Below, in pieces: positions 10,053 to 19,730 of a stretch of 64,000 nucleotides of DNA. Position numbers and translations under genes: made by a program. This DNA is from JACRLW01 sp050181465 (GTDB lineage: Bacteria; Planctomycetota; UBA1135; UBA2386), in NCBI GenBank assembly GCA_050181465.1, contig JBFXDD010000003.1, positions 62,001 through 126,000 of the forward strand. The letters are read 5' to 3'. Positions within the stretch are counted from its first letter, which is position 1; every line of letters begins with the position of its first letter. Under the pieces are notes generated by a model. It was not told where the DNA came from and searched no databases. It worked only from the letters and a program-made list of their open reading frames with translations.

Positions 10053-10082
10053 ATCGTTTCGAATCGTTTCGAATCGTGGCGA
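10053..10082. repeat. Three tandem 10-bp repeats
   Basis: Three direct copies of a 10-base unit, ATCGTTTCGA twice and then ATCGTGGCGA, lie between the two hairpins. The unit is less GC-rich than its surroundings. It could be a protein-binding array or simple slippage; no function is shown by the sequence. Confidence 0.6.
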
Positions 10083-10100
10083 AGCGAGCGAAAAGAACAC

Positions 10101-10142
10101 GGGGACCGTCCCTTGCCTGCCCCAGAAATCGGGACGGCCCCC
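10101..10142. repeat. REP-like hairpin, copy 2
   Basis: A 12-base stem (10101-10112 with 10131-10142, 11 of 12 paired) encloses TTGCCTGCCCCAGAAATC. The loop matches copy 1 over 16 bases although the stem sequence is different. That pattern indicates selection for structure and for the loop. Sequence just after the stem (CGCTTG) is also shared with copy 1. Confidence 0.7.
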
Positions 10143-10306
10143 GCGGACGTCGCTTGCCTCGGCGCACCGAGTGGCGAGCGACGCGCGCAGCAACGCCGCG
10201 CGCGGTCTCGCCGAAAATCGAAGTTGGTAAAGAGCACGCGGAAGTTCGGCCGCGGCGCCGATTCGATCGCCGTCGCCGGCGATCGTTTGCAGCAAGGCTG
10301 CAGGGA

Positions 10307-11974
10307 TCAGTGAGGACTGGAGAGTTCGATGCGCAGATTGCCGTCGTCGAGGAAGAGCAAGCCCGCGTGGCGCCCGAGGGACGCATCGGCAGGAAGTCCG
10401 AGCGTGCTGCCGTCGATCTCGACGACGCCGATCGCCTCGCGCGAACCAGCGGGACGCGCAGCGACGATCGACTCGCACAACTCGATGGTTCGTGCCCGCA
10501 CCTTCGCGTGCTCGCGAGCTCGGGTGCGCAGGAGGCGGCTCATGCGTTCGATGGTTCCACGACGTGCGGCGATCACGAAGTCATCGCCGACCGCGCCGAA
10601 GGACATCGAACCGAAGGGGCCTTCCACGGTGATGAGATCACGCTCGTCCTGCACGATCTGGGCGTGCGGACGCGGCGGATGCGCTCGCCCACCACGCTCT
10701 TGCGGCGGGGACCCGCCACCGCGACGCGGCGCCGCGCCGTGCTCGAGAATCGAAGCGCGCAGCTCCGTGAGCAGCGCACGTGCCGACGCAGCCGACTTGG
10801 TGCCGATCGCGAACGCGACGCCCTGCTCGCTGGCTTCGTCGTCGAGGAGGACCAACTGCGCACTCCCGAAGCCGGACAGCCGCGGCAGCACCTGCTCGGC
10901 GAAGTCGAGACCGAAGGTTGCGCAGCGATCGTCGAGATCCCGCGCGAAGTCGCTGCCCGTGTTCTCGAAGCGCCGCGCGAAGAGGCCGCCGAGCCGCGCC
11001 GCATCGAGGGAGATCGTCATTCCCGCGAGCGAGACCGGCGGCAGAGCCCCGATTACCTTGCGCGGCGCCGCGGGCGCTGCGGCCGCGAGGAGTCCCGCGG
11101 GACCGTTCGGTTGGTCGAGCAGGACGGTCACCCGCGTGGCGTCGCGCGCATCATCGGCCTTCACAGCGATCGTGACGTGATCCGCGGTCAGAGCGCCCAA
11201 CGCGGTCAGCGCGATCTCCTGGGCCGGCGTCATGCGCTCGACCCAACGTTCACGCACCCGCTTCCAGTCGAGGTGAAGCACGTGGCCGCGCGGAGTCGAA
11301 CTCGTATTCGTCGCACTGCGCGCAGCGGTCCGCTCACGCAGATCACGACCAAGGAGCTCGCGCTGCGCGGCGAAGGTCCGATTGGCGAACACGCTGTCCG
11401 GATGCGGGGTGCTGGTTCCGCCGGCGGGAACGCGCCGCAGGACATCGCCGAGCATCGCTTCGCTGTTCGACGCGAGGAGGTCTTCACCGACGATCGCCAC
11501 GAGCAAGCGCCGCGCACCGCCGACATCGTCGCGGCCGAACTCCCAGGTCTCACGGCCGGCGATCGCCGGGGCGGACTGCGCCAGCGAGCCGCCGTCGAGC
11601 GACTTCTTCAGCTCGTTGGCCCGCTCGGCGCCGAGTTCGACACGGCAGACCATCAGGGGCAGTGCGGGGGCGTCTGCCCGCGGCAGCAGCGCGTTGAGGG
11701 AAACTTCGACTTCGCCCGTCCCCAGTTCGCCGAGCGCATCGAATTGCCCGAGGGCGTTCGACGTCGACTCGTCGACGACGCTCGACCACAACATGCGGGC
11801 GGCAGGGTCGTTCTGCAGCGAAGCCAGGGCATTGCGACCCTCGGCACCACCGGCGAGTTGCATGTAGGCGAGCGGAGCGCGCACCTGTTCGTCCAACCGC
11901 ACTCGGTCCTGGCCCGCGGCGGAGGCGATGCCGAGGCACAGGGTCAGGCTGGTGGGAACGAACCGGAGGGTCAC
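10307..11974 (-). CDS. Hypothetical secreted protein
   Basis: About 555 residues; family not recognised. The GTG at 11974 is chosen because GGAGG lies 6 bases upstream and it yields a compact signal peptide (TLRFVPTSLTLCLGIASAAG). A longer frame from the ATG at 12031 is also open. The mature part alternates Ala/Leu-rich helical stretches with beta segments such as RRLLVAIVGEDLLASN and AQLVLLDDEASEQGVAFAI, and has a basic, Gly/Pro-rich linker (APRRGGGSPPQERGGRAHPP). It looks like an exported globular protein in two or more domains, with no visible catalytic motif. It follows the sigma-54 activator gene by about 135 bases on the same strand, so it may be a separate unit. Confidence 0.75.
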   Translation of the reverse strand: MTLRFVPTSLTLCLGIASAAGQDRVRLDEQVRAPLAYMQLAGGAEGRNALASLQNDPAARMLWSSVVDESTSNALGQFDALGELGTGEVEVSLNALLPRADAPALPLMVCRVELGAERANELKKSLDGGSLAQSAPAIAGRETWEFGRDDVGGARRLLVAIVGEDLLASNSEAMLGDVLRRVPAGGTSTPHPDSVFANRTFAAQRELLGRDLRERTAARSATNTSSTPRGHVLHLDWKRVRERWVERMTPAQEIALTALGALTADHVTIAVKADDARDATRVTVLLDQPNGPAGLLAAAAPAAPRKVIGALPPVSLAGMTISLDAARLGGLFARRFENTGSDFARDLDDRCATFGLDFAEQVLPRLSGFGSAQLVLLDDEASEQGVAFAIGTKSAASARALLTELRASILEHGAAPRRGGGSPPQERGGRAHPPRPHAQIVQDERDLITVEGPFGSMSFGAVGDDFVIAARRGTIERMSRLLRTRAREHAKVRARTIELCESIVAARPAGSREAIGVVEIDGSTLGLPADASLGRHAGLLFLDDGNLRIELSSPH

Positions 11975-11980
11975 GGCGGC

Positions 11981-11985
11981 CCTCC
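11981..11985 (-). promoter_or_regulatory. Shine-Dalgarno GGAGG for the GTG start at 11974
   Basis: GGAGG on the minus strand, 6 bases before the GTG at 11974. It decides the start in favour of a normal-length signal peptide over the upstream ATG at 12031. Confidence 0.55.
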
Positions 11986-12109
11986 AGGCAATCGACGTGC
12001 CATCCGGCGGAGAATCATAAGTCATTGCCATGGATCCACTTGCGACTTCAACTCAACGTGCGCGGCGCCCCGATCTTGCGCAGGCGTGCAATTCTTGCAC
12101 ACGACATAC

Positions 12110-13707
<1,598 letters not shown>

Positions 13708-13711
<4 letters not shown>

Positions 13712-14061
13712 GACGCAGCTTCCGTTCGCGACTCGAGTGCGCGCATCGCGAGGTCGAAGGCGTGGCGCTCGTGCGGGGCGAGACCACCGCGCGCATTCAC
13801 GAGATTGGTCAGTCGGGAGCGACACTCGGCGAGAGTCGTCCCGACGAAAGCTTCGTGCACACAACCCGCGATCGCCATCGTGGCCGGACAGCCGCGCGCC
13901 TGCCACGCCAGCGCGTCGATGCGGTCATCCACCAGCGTCAACTCCAAGTGCAATTCGTCGCCGCAGATCGCGTGCTCCGCGCTGCCGGACAGCACGCCGG
14001 GGCCCGACAGCCGTCCCGCCCCCACTGCCGCGCGAGCCGCCGCGCGCAGGGCATCGCTCAC
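13708..14061 (-). CDS. NifU/IscU-like iron-sulfur scaffold protein
   Basis: A 117-residue protein resembling the NifU N-terminal (IscU/SufU) scaffold domain. The three family cysteines are visible in AICGDELHLEL, ARGCPATMAIAGC and LAECRSRL, where the first sits in the typical CGD context. These residues hold a nascent Fe-S cluster. The start GTG at 14061 overlaps the lipoprotein stop (GTGA); a GTG one codon earlier is equally possible. The stop overlaps the GTG of the sigma-54 activator, so three proteins are made in a coupled way. No cysteine desulfurase lies nearby. The shortness and the basic C-terminus (ERHAFDLAMRALESR) resemble SufU-like forms. Function in cluster assembly is inferred from the motifs only. 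Confidence 0.8.
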
Positions 14062-14210
14062 CACGGCAGTGCGATGGGCGCGTCCGGTGCCGGCGCCGCC
14101 GACGGCGCAGGCTTGTCGTAGACGAAGAACTCGTTCTGCAACCAGACGCAGCCCGAAAGCGGCAGGACCGCCAGCAGACACAGACAGAGGCGGGAGAGTC
14201 GTCGCTTCAT
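14058..14210 (-). CDS. Small lipoprotein next to lysA (LptM-like position)
   Basis: A 50-residue ORF: basic start, hydrophobic core, lipobox LSGC with the lipidated Cys at about residue 21, then a Pro/Ala-rich tail (KPAPSAAPAPDAPIALPW). Its ATG overlaps the lysA stop as ATGA and its stop overlaps the next start as GTGA, which strongly supports translation. In many Gram-negative bacteria a very short lipoprotein of the LptM/YifL type sits beside lysA and dapF and helps assembly of the LptD outer-membrane protein. The position and size match, but the family's usual Gly-Pro-Leu-Tyr stretch after the Cys is replaced by VWLQNEFFVYD. The LptM link is therefore an inference from context. Confidence 0.75.
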   Translation of the reverse strand: MKRRLSRLCLCLLAVLPLSGCVWLQNEFFVYDKPAPSAAPAPDAPIALPW

Positions 14211-15502
14211 GGGAGGAGTTCTTCGGACCAGAGGTCGGACACCGACTGGCGCCGGCGGATGAGCCGCACGTCCGTGCCCGACACCATCACTTCGGCAGCG
14301 CGGGGTCGGGTGTTGTAGTTCGATGCCATCGAGGAACCGTACGCACCGGCCGCGAGCACGGCCAGCCGTTCCCCGACCCGCAACTGCGGCAGCTCCCGAG
14401 CCTTCCCCAAGAAGTCGCCACTCTCGCAGACCGGGCCGACGACGTCGGCGACGCCCGCGGTCGGTCGCGCCACCTCGGCGGTGGGCAGGATGGGGTGGAC
14501 GGCCGAGTAGAGCGCCGGCCGGATGAGTTCGGTCATGGCCGCATCGACGAGGGCGAAGCGGTGCGTGGGCCGCTCTTTGAGCCCCAGCACGCTGGTGACG
14601 AGGATGCCGGCGTCGCCGACGAGGTAGCGTCCCGGTTCGAGAACAGGCCGCAGTCCGCGCGCGCGGATCCGCGGAGTGAGCGCGGCACCCAGCGCCTCGA
14701 CGTCGAAGCGTCCCGCCGCCTGGCCGTAGCCGATCGCGAAGCCGCCGCCGAGGTCGTAGTGATCGACACTCGCCGCCAGGGGGCCGAGCGAGTCGCAGAA
14801 GGCCATCACCGCATCGAAGGCCGCCAGGTACGGTTCGATCTCACGCACCTGCGACCCGAGGTGCACGTGGAAGCCGCGCAGGTCGAGCGCGTTGCGTGCG
14901 CGATCGATCGCCGTCACCACCCGATGCGCAGCGTCGAAGTCGAGACCGAACTTGTCGTCTTTGCCGCCCGTCCGCGTGTGGCGATGCGTAGCGACCGGGA
15001 GATCGGGATTGATGCGCACGGCGATCGGCGCTCGCACGTCGCGCGCACGTGCACCGGCGATCAAGGGCTCGAGTTCATGCTCGGACTCCAAGTTGATGAG
15101 CGTGACCGGGTGCGCGAGCGCCGCCGCGATCTCCGCGGCGCTCTTCGCCGCACCGGCGAAGGTGATCGGCCGATCACCAACCCCGGCGGCGACGAGTCGA
15201 GCGAGTTCGCCGCCGCTGACGACGTCGAAGCCGGCACCCGCTGCGCCGAGTTCGCGCAGGATCGCCAGATTGGGATTCGCCTTGACCGCATAGCAGATGA
15301 GCGCGTCGTCACCGAAGGCGGCGCGCACGACTGCCAATCGCTCGAGCATCTCGCTGCGGCTGTAGACGAACAGCGGTGTGCCGAAGCGGTCGGCGAGATC
15401 GTCGACGGGCACGCCCTCGCACCACAGGCGATCTTCCCGGACGTGAAACTGCGGACTGCCGCTTCCCGGCGCGGATGCAAGAGACGATGAGATCGGGGGC
15501 AC
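14207..15502 (-). CDS. lysA: Diaminopimelate decarboxylase
   Basis: 431 residues, standard length. It decarboxylates meso-diaminopimelate to L-lysine, the last step of lysine synthesis, using PLP. The PLP lysine is K74 in CYAVKANPN. The phosphate-binding glycine loop is YDLGGGFAIGYG, and the C-terminal catalytic Cys is in VGPVCESGD. The fold is the alanine-racemase-like barrel (about 45-300) plus a beta domain. The start ATG at 15502 gives a short Ser/Pro-rich extension before the conserved region; a slightly later start cannot be excluded. It heads the cluster with the small lipoprotein, the NifU-like protein and the sigma-54 activator. It is divergent from the secreted gene at 15652, with about 150 bases between for promoters. 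Confidence 0.96.
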   Translation of the reverse strand: MPPISSSLASAPGSGSPQFHVREDRLWCEGVPVDDLADRFGTPLFVYSRSEMLERLAVVRAAFGDDALICYAVKANPNLAILRELGAAGAGFDVVSGGELARLVAAGVGDRPITFAGAAKSAAEIAAALAHPVTLINLESEHELEPLIAGARARDVRAPIAVRINPDLPVATHRHTRTGGKDDKFGLDFDAAHRVVTAIDRARNALDLRGFHVHLGSQVREIEPYLAAFDAVMAFCDSLGPLAASVDHYDLGGGFAIGYGQAAGRFDVEALGAALTPRIRARGLRPVLEPGRYLVGDAGILVTSVLGLKERPTHRFALVDAAMTELIRPALYSAVHPILPTAEVARPTAGVADVVGPVCESGDFLGKARELPQLRVGERLAVLAAGAYGSSMASNYNTRPRAAEVMVSGTDVRLIRRRQSVSDLWSEELLP

Positions 15503-15651
15503 TGCGTGCGGATCTTGCCGCGGGCTCGATCCGGTGGCGAGGGGCTGGGCGAATGAGGGACGCGCCGCTCCAATACCGGCCTAGCCGTCGACCGACGAAC
15601 GAGGCGACGCCTGAGCCCGTGCTCGTCGCGCTGCGACCGGACGCCACCACC

Positions 15652-16710
15652 ATGAAGACCATCCTCTCCACTATTGCCTTGTCCTCGAGCCTGCTCGCTC
15701 AGGGTTTCACCAGCCCGGCCGGCTACGTCACCACCGAGGGCAGCAGCAACCATGACTACATCCTGTTCAAGTACGACGACCTGACTTGGCAGCAGCTCGA
15801 TGCCACGAGCGTCGGCCAACCGGCTGCAGTCGTGCAGCGCATCTCCTGGCGCCGCGACGGCACTGCCGCGGCCGATCCCACCTGGACGGCTCGCACGATG
15901 GACGTTGAAGTCGTCCTCGCCGACTCCGTGCTGCCTGGGTCAGTCTCCGAGAACTACTCCGCGAACTACCTCACCGCGCCGACCGTCGTGTTCACGTCCA
16001 AGCCGGTGAACTTCCCGGACTGGACCGCGAATCCAGGAGTCTCGCCGGCACCCTGGAACTTGGCGCTCACGCTCGACACCCCGTGGGTCTACACCGGCGT
16101 GAACCCGTTCCTGTGGGAGGTGCGCACGCGCAACAACGCGTCGGCATCCGACTACGGCAATGACTTCCAGTCGATCAGCGGCAGCACCGGCGCCAGCACC
16201 ACCGGCACCTCGATCGCAACCGGCTGCATCCCGACGGGCGGCAGCGTCGCGATGGCGTTGGCCGGTCTCGCCAAGAACCAGTTCAACCGGTTCCGACTCG
16301 CCTACACGGTGACCAATGCCCCTGCATCGACGGGGGTGTTCCTCAACCTCGACTTCGTGAACTCGAACCTCACGTTGCCTGGTCTGTGCACGACCTTGGT
16401 CGCGGCCCCGACGATCAGCACGCCCATCGGCTCGTCCGATCCGAGCGGTGCCGTGCCGCAGTTCAACCTCGACAACATCCCCTTCAATCCAGCAGTCATC
16501 GGTAGCTCGATCTTTGCGCAGGCACTCGCCTTCGACTTCGCGCAGCCGGTCTTCCCGATCGTACTCTCGAACGGTCGTTCGCTGACCTTCCCGAACACGC
16601 CGACGACCTCGCCCGCCGACGTGACCCGCGTCTACGGCTACCGCCTCGCGAGCGGTACCATGCGTGCGCCGAGCGTGTGGACGGGCGGCATCGTCACCCT
16701 GCTCGACTGA
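15652..16710 (+). CDS. Hypothetical secreted protein
   Basis: 352 residues with a clear signal peptide (KTILSTIALSSSLLAQG), cleaved probably after Ala-Gln like the other exported proteins here. The mature part is rich in Thr, Ser, Asn and Gly, with many predicted beta strands (YILFKYDDLTWQQLD, TMDVEVVLADSVLPG), and has only two cysteines. I do not recognise a family. The ATG at 15652 is the only start compatible with the signal peptide; the open frame upstream is a shadow of lysA. Proteins of this type (signal, beta-rich body, no anchor) are common in deep planctomycete lineages. It could be a surface or matrix protein. A GC-rich hairpin follows 10 bases after the stop. Confidence 0.82.
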   Translation: MKTILSTIALSSSLLAQGFTSPAGYVTTEGSSNHDYILFKYDDLTWQQLDATSVGQPAAVVQRISWRRDGTAAADPTWTARTMDVEVVLADSVLPGSVSENYSANYLTAPTVVFTSKPVNFPDWTANPGVSPAPWNLALTLDTPWVYTGVNPFLWEVRTRNNASASDYGNDFQSISGSTGASTTGTSIATGCIPTGGSVAMALAGLAKNQFNRFRLAYTVTNAPASTGVFLNLDFVNSNLTLPGLCTTLVAAPTISTPIGSSDPSGAVPQFNLDNIPFNPAVIGSSIFAQALAFDFAQPVFPIVLSNGRSLTFPNTPTTSPADVTRVYGYRLASGTMRAPSVWTGGIVTLLD

Positions 16711-17099
16711 GCAGGACGGTGCGGCGGGAGCAGGGCTGAACGTCACCTCCCGCCGCGAAGGCGAGTTCCTTCGAAGGAGCGCGGGTCCTCGATCCCACCC
16801 GCGCCTTCGCGCGGCGAGGACGATGCGAATGAGGCTCGAAGGCATGGCGCAACGATCGTCTGAATCGCCTCCCAGTCGACCACGGCATGGTTCCGACGAC
16901 TCGAATCCGAAGTGGTCCGATGCGCGCGCAGAGAGTCAGGGCGGGACCGCGGATGGCCGCTCGGCCGCGGTGGCGCCGCGGAGGAACCAAGGGAGATCGG
17001 CGCCGAAGGCACCCCGTTCCCGCGACTGGCGACGGACAGCTAAGCTCGAAGCCACGACAGGGACGTCCACCTGCCGTCTCTCCTTCTCCGCTTCGCTCC
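16711..17099. other. Intergenic region between two secreted genes
   Basis: 389 bases. It begins with a perfect 10-bp stem hairpin (16721-16756). The rest shows no convincing ORF, repeat or promoter consensus. It should contain the promoter of the gene at 17100. Confidence 0.5.
16721..16756 (+). terminator. Candidate terminator hairpin
   Basis: GCGGCGGGAG (16721-16730) pairs perfectly with CTCCCGCCGC (16747-16756) around a 16-base loop, starting 10 bases after the stop of the secreted gene. No T-tract follows, so it may be a non-canonical terminator or an mRNA 3' stabiliser. Confidence 0.5.
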
Positions 17100-18071
17100 A
17101 TGCTCACGCGCACGCTCGCCCTCGCATTGGCGACTTCGGTCGCCGTCTCCGCCCAATCGATCTCGACCATCTTTGCCGGCGGCAACAGCGGCACCACGAC
17201 CTGGACCAACCAGTTCGACATCCAGGTGCTGAATCCTGCCGGCATCACGATCCTCGGCTTCGACGTCAACTGCGAGAACACGCGCGCCGGCGGCGTGGGC
17301 TCGCCGTTCACGCTCGGTGTGTGGATCACGCTGACTGCCGGCACCTACGTCGGCAACGAGACCAATCCCGCGGCTTGGATCCAGGTCGCCAGCGGCAGCG
17401 GCGTGTCGCTCGCACAGGGCAACCCCACTGCGGTGGACGTCACCGACTTCCATCTCGCCCCCGGCAACTACGGCATCGCGCTCGAATACAACGGCACCGC
17501 GATGGCGTACACCAACGGCAACGGTACGAATCAGACCTTTGCCAACGCCGACCTCAGTCTGTCGCTCGGCGCCTCGACCACGGGACTCTTCGGCGCACCG
17601 GTCTACTCCCCGCGAGTGTGGAACGGAACGATCCACTACTTCAACGGCACCGCGCGCTGGTGGCCCTTCGGCGAGGGTTGCGCCGGGACCGCGGGCATCC
17701 CAACGATCGCTCCCGCCGCGAACAGCCTGCCTCGGCTCGGCACGAACTTCACCGTCGAGTTCGGCAACCTCGCCGCGCCGGGCACCGCTGTTGTGGCGCT
17801 GATCGGCGGGTCGCGCACTCAGTGGGGCCCGACTCCGCTACCCCTCGACCTGACTCCCTTCGGCGCGAACGGGTGCGATCTCTCCGTTTCCCCTGACGCC
17901 ACCGCGATCGCAACAAGCGGCCCGAGCACGGCCAGCCTCAGCTTGCTCGTGCCCCCGCTCCCGAATCTCGTGGGCGCCGCGCTCCACTGGCAAGGTGCTG
18001 TCCTCGATTTCCCTGCCAACCTGCTCGGCATCGTCACCACTGCCGCGGGCACCAGCTACCTCGGCAACTGA
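17100..18071 (+). CDS. Secreted protein with a recurrent beta-rich C-terminal domain
   Basis: 323 residues: signal peptide (LTRTLALALATSVAVSAQ), an N-terminal beta-rich domain of about 190 residues (FDIQVLNPAGITILGFDV), a junction WWPFGEGCAGTAGIP, and a C-terminal beta domain. The junction and C-terminal domain share a layout with those of the secreted protein at 53882 (YGTGHPGTLGVP): short G-x-G-x-x-G hinge, LGTNF/LGSNL strand, GN plus 5-10 residues, then a Pro/Leu pair and a terminal strand. This suggests a common C-terminal module, possibly for surface display or sorting. That role is inference. Start ATG at 17100 directly precedes the signal. The gene is convergent with the sigma-factor gene 67 bases downstream. 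Confidence 0.82.
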   Translation: MLTRTLALALATSVAVSAQSISTIFAGGNSGTTTWTNQFDIQVLNPAGITILGFDVNCENTRAGGVGSPFTLGVWITLTAGTYVGNETNPAAWIQVASGSGVSLAQGNPTAVDVTDFHLAPGNYGIALEYNGTAMAYTNGNGTNQTFANADLSLSLGASTTGLFGAPVYSPRVWNGTIHYFNGTARWWPFGEGCAGTAGIPTIAPAANSLPRLGTNFTVEFGNLAAPGTAVVALIGGSRTQWGPTPLPLDLTPFGANGCDLSVSPDATAIATSGPSTASLSLLVPPLPNLVGAALHWQGAVLDFPANLLGIVTTAAGTSYLGN

Positions 18072-18138
18072 TCGGAGCAACGGCGATCGAGGCGGATCGC
18101 CATCGCGGCGCGGCACAGTGTCTCAAGTCACCAGTGTC

Positions 18139-19023
18139 TCAGATCGCCAGGGCCGCGAAGCGCTGCTTGAGCCGAGACAGCACCGTGCCGTGGATCTGAC
18201 AGATTCGCGCCGGACTCAGTCGCAGCGCCTGCGCGACTTCCTTGCCGCTGAGGCCCTGGAAGTAGTGCATCTGGAGGACCTTCCACTCCACCGGCTGCAG
18301 CGACGCTTCGATCATCGCGAGCAAGTCCTGGCGATCGAGCTGCTCGATCGGGTTGGTGAGGTGCTCATCCGGCACCGCATCGAGCGGATCACCCTCGAAT
18401 CCGGAATCGAATCGCCCACCGAAGTCGATCGGCCCCTCGTGCACGCGAGTGCGCGCACGGGCTAGCCAAGCTTCGCTGGTTCCCAGGCGCTGCGCCAGCT
18501 CGTGATCGTTGGGTTCGCGGCCGAGCACGGCGCGCAGCTCACTGGTCGCCGAATCGAGCGCACGCGCACGGCGGCGCCACAAGCGCGGCAGGAAATCGAG
18601 GTTGCGCAGCTCGTCGAGCATCGCACCGCGCACGCGCGGGCGCATGAACGGACGAAACGGCGATCCCAAGTCGGCCCGGAACTTCTCGATGGCCTGCATG
18701 AGCCCCCACATCCCCGCGTGCACGAGGTCCTCGACCTCGACCGACCGCGGCAGCCGCGCCGCGAGGGTGCGCGCGATCGATTCCACTTCGGGCCGGTGGC
18801 GATCGAGCAAGGCATCGCGCAATCGATCGGTGGGCCTTCGCCGATACTGCGCGAGCCACTCCTCACTGGTGGGGACACGACGCGTCGTCTTGCTTCGCGC
18901 ACCCGACTTGGCCGCAACCTTGGACCCCAGCTTGGCAGACGCGGGATCGCCCGCGTCACCTCCATGGTCGATGGTGGCACTGCTGCCGCGCCCGTCGCGC
19001 CTTGCCGTCGATCGCCCGCTCAT
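18139..19023 (-). CDS. FliA/SigB-type RNA polymerase sigma factor
   Basis: 294 residues of the sigma-70 group 3 type. After a basic, Ser/Ala-rich extension of about 50 residues come region 2 (VEDLVHAGMWGLMQAIEKF, FRPFMRPRVRGAMLDELR), region 3 (RALDSATSELRAVLGREP) and region 4 with a helix-turn-helix (LSGKEVAQALRLSPARICQI). Region 2 resembles FliA/WhiG: the motif RGAMLDELR is characteristic. Such factors direct RNA polymerase to a special promoter set for motility, sporulation or stress. No flagellar, anti-sigma or chemotaxis gene is nearby, so the regulon is unknown. It lies 263 bases after ybeY on the same strand; that gap makes it probably its own transcription unit. Confidence 0.92.
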   Translation of the reverse strand: MSGRSTARRDGRGSSATIDHGGDAGDPASAKLGSKVAAKSGARSKTTRRVPTSEEWLAQYRRRPTDRLRDALLDRHRPEVESIARTLAARLPRSVEVEDLVHAGMWGLMQAIEKFRADLGSPFRPFMRPRVRGAMLDELRNLDFLPRLWRRRARALDSATSELRAVLGREPNDHELAQRLGTSEAWLARARTRVHEGPIDFGGRFDSGFEGDPLDAVPDEHLTNPIEQLDRQDLLAMIEASLQPVEWKVLQMHYFQGLSGKEVAQALRLSPARICQIHGTVLSRLKQRFAALAI

Positions 19024-19286
19024 CGCGCTGATCCACTCATGACGAACCGCCTGGTGCTGACCCTAGGGTCTGAGCCAATCGCTGCTTCGACTGTTACCGA
19101 TTCCGCAGCCGCACTCGCGTGCTCGCGCCACCAGGTTGTCTGACCGTCCTGAGTTCGGCGCACTGCGTTCGAATCGCTCTATCGGAATCGGAACGCGCGC
19201 GAGTGTACGACAAAGTCGGTGCACCGTGCAACGGGTCACAACCCGGTTTTCCACCGCGTGTTGAATTCGAACCGCGCGTGCGCGAC

Positions 19287-19730
19287 TCAAACTTCGTCGA
19301 CGAGTGCGGGCGAGAGTCCGATGCGCGCGAGGATCGCACGCTCGGCTTCGCGCATCCGACGTCGCGCGCGCGGTGCGTGATCGTCGTGGCCGCACACGTG
19401 CAAGAGCCCGTGCGCGATGTAGAGGGCGACCTCGCTGCGGATGCTCACCTTGCGCGCTCGGGCTTCCTTGCGCGCGCGCTGCACGTTCACGACCAGGTCC
19501 GCGACGTCGTCGGTGAGGAAGCTCATCACGTCGGTCGGGGTCGGATCGCCGAGGAACTCGCCGTGCAGTTCCGCGATTCCGGCGTCGTCGGTGAGGAGCA
19601 GCGAGACCTCCAGGTCGCGTCGCTCGCAGTGATCCAGGGTCGCTTCCACCACCGCCGTCACCAACCGGCGGTCGGTCCGCGGCCGAAAGCGATCGACCAC
19701 GCTGAGCACCACCGGGCGGCGGCGAGTCAC
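19287..19730 (-). CDS. ybeY: Endoribonuclease YbeY
   Basis: 147 residues, the normal size. YbeY is a zinc-dependent RNase needed for 16S rRNA 3' maturation and ribosome quality control. The metal site is in HGLLHVCGHDDH, with His at about 107, 111 and 118. The usual HGxLHxxGYDH spacing is one residue longer before the third His, or H115 replaces it. The GTG start overlaps the phoH stop as GTGA, and phoH-ybeY is one of the most conserved gene pairs in bacteria. Downstream there are 263 bases without a recognisable gene. Confidence 0.95.
   Translation of the reverse strand: MTRRRPVVLSVVDRFRPRTDRRLVTAVVEATLDHCERRDLEVSLLLTDDAGIAELHGEFLGDPTPTDVMSFLTDDVADLVVNVQRARKEARARKVSIRSEVALYIAHGLLHVCGHDDHAPRARRRMREAERAILARIGLSPALVDEV

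Larger units (their letters stand above)
9900..10306. other. Intergenic region with repeat elements, no gene seen
   Basis: About 400 bases between lon and the next minus-strand gene. It holds two hairpins with the same loop (9981-10028 and 10101-10142) and a short tandem repeat (10053-10082). ORFs here are low-complexity Arg/Ser-rich and not convincing. The promoter of lon should lie in this region but no consensus is obvious. Confidence 0.6.
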
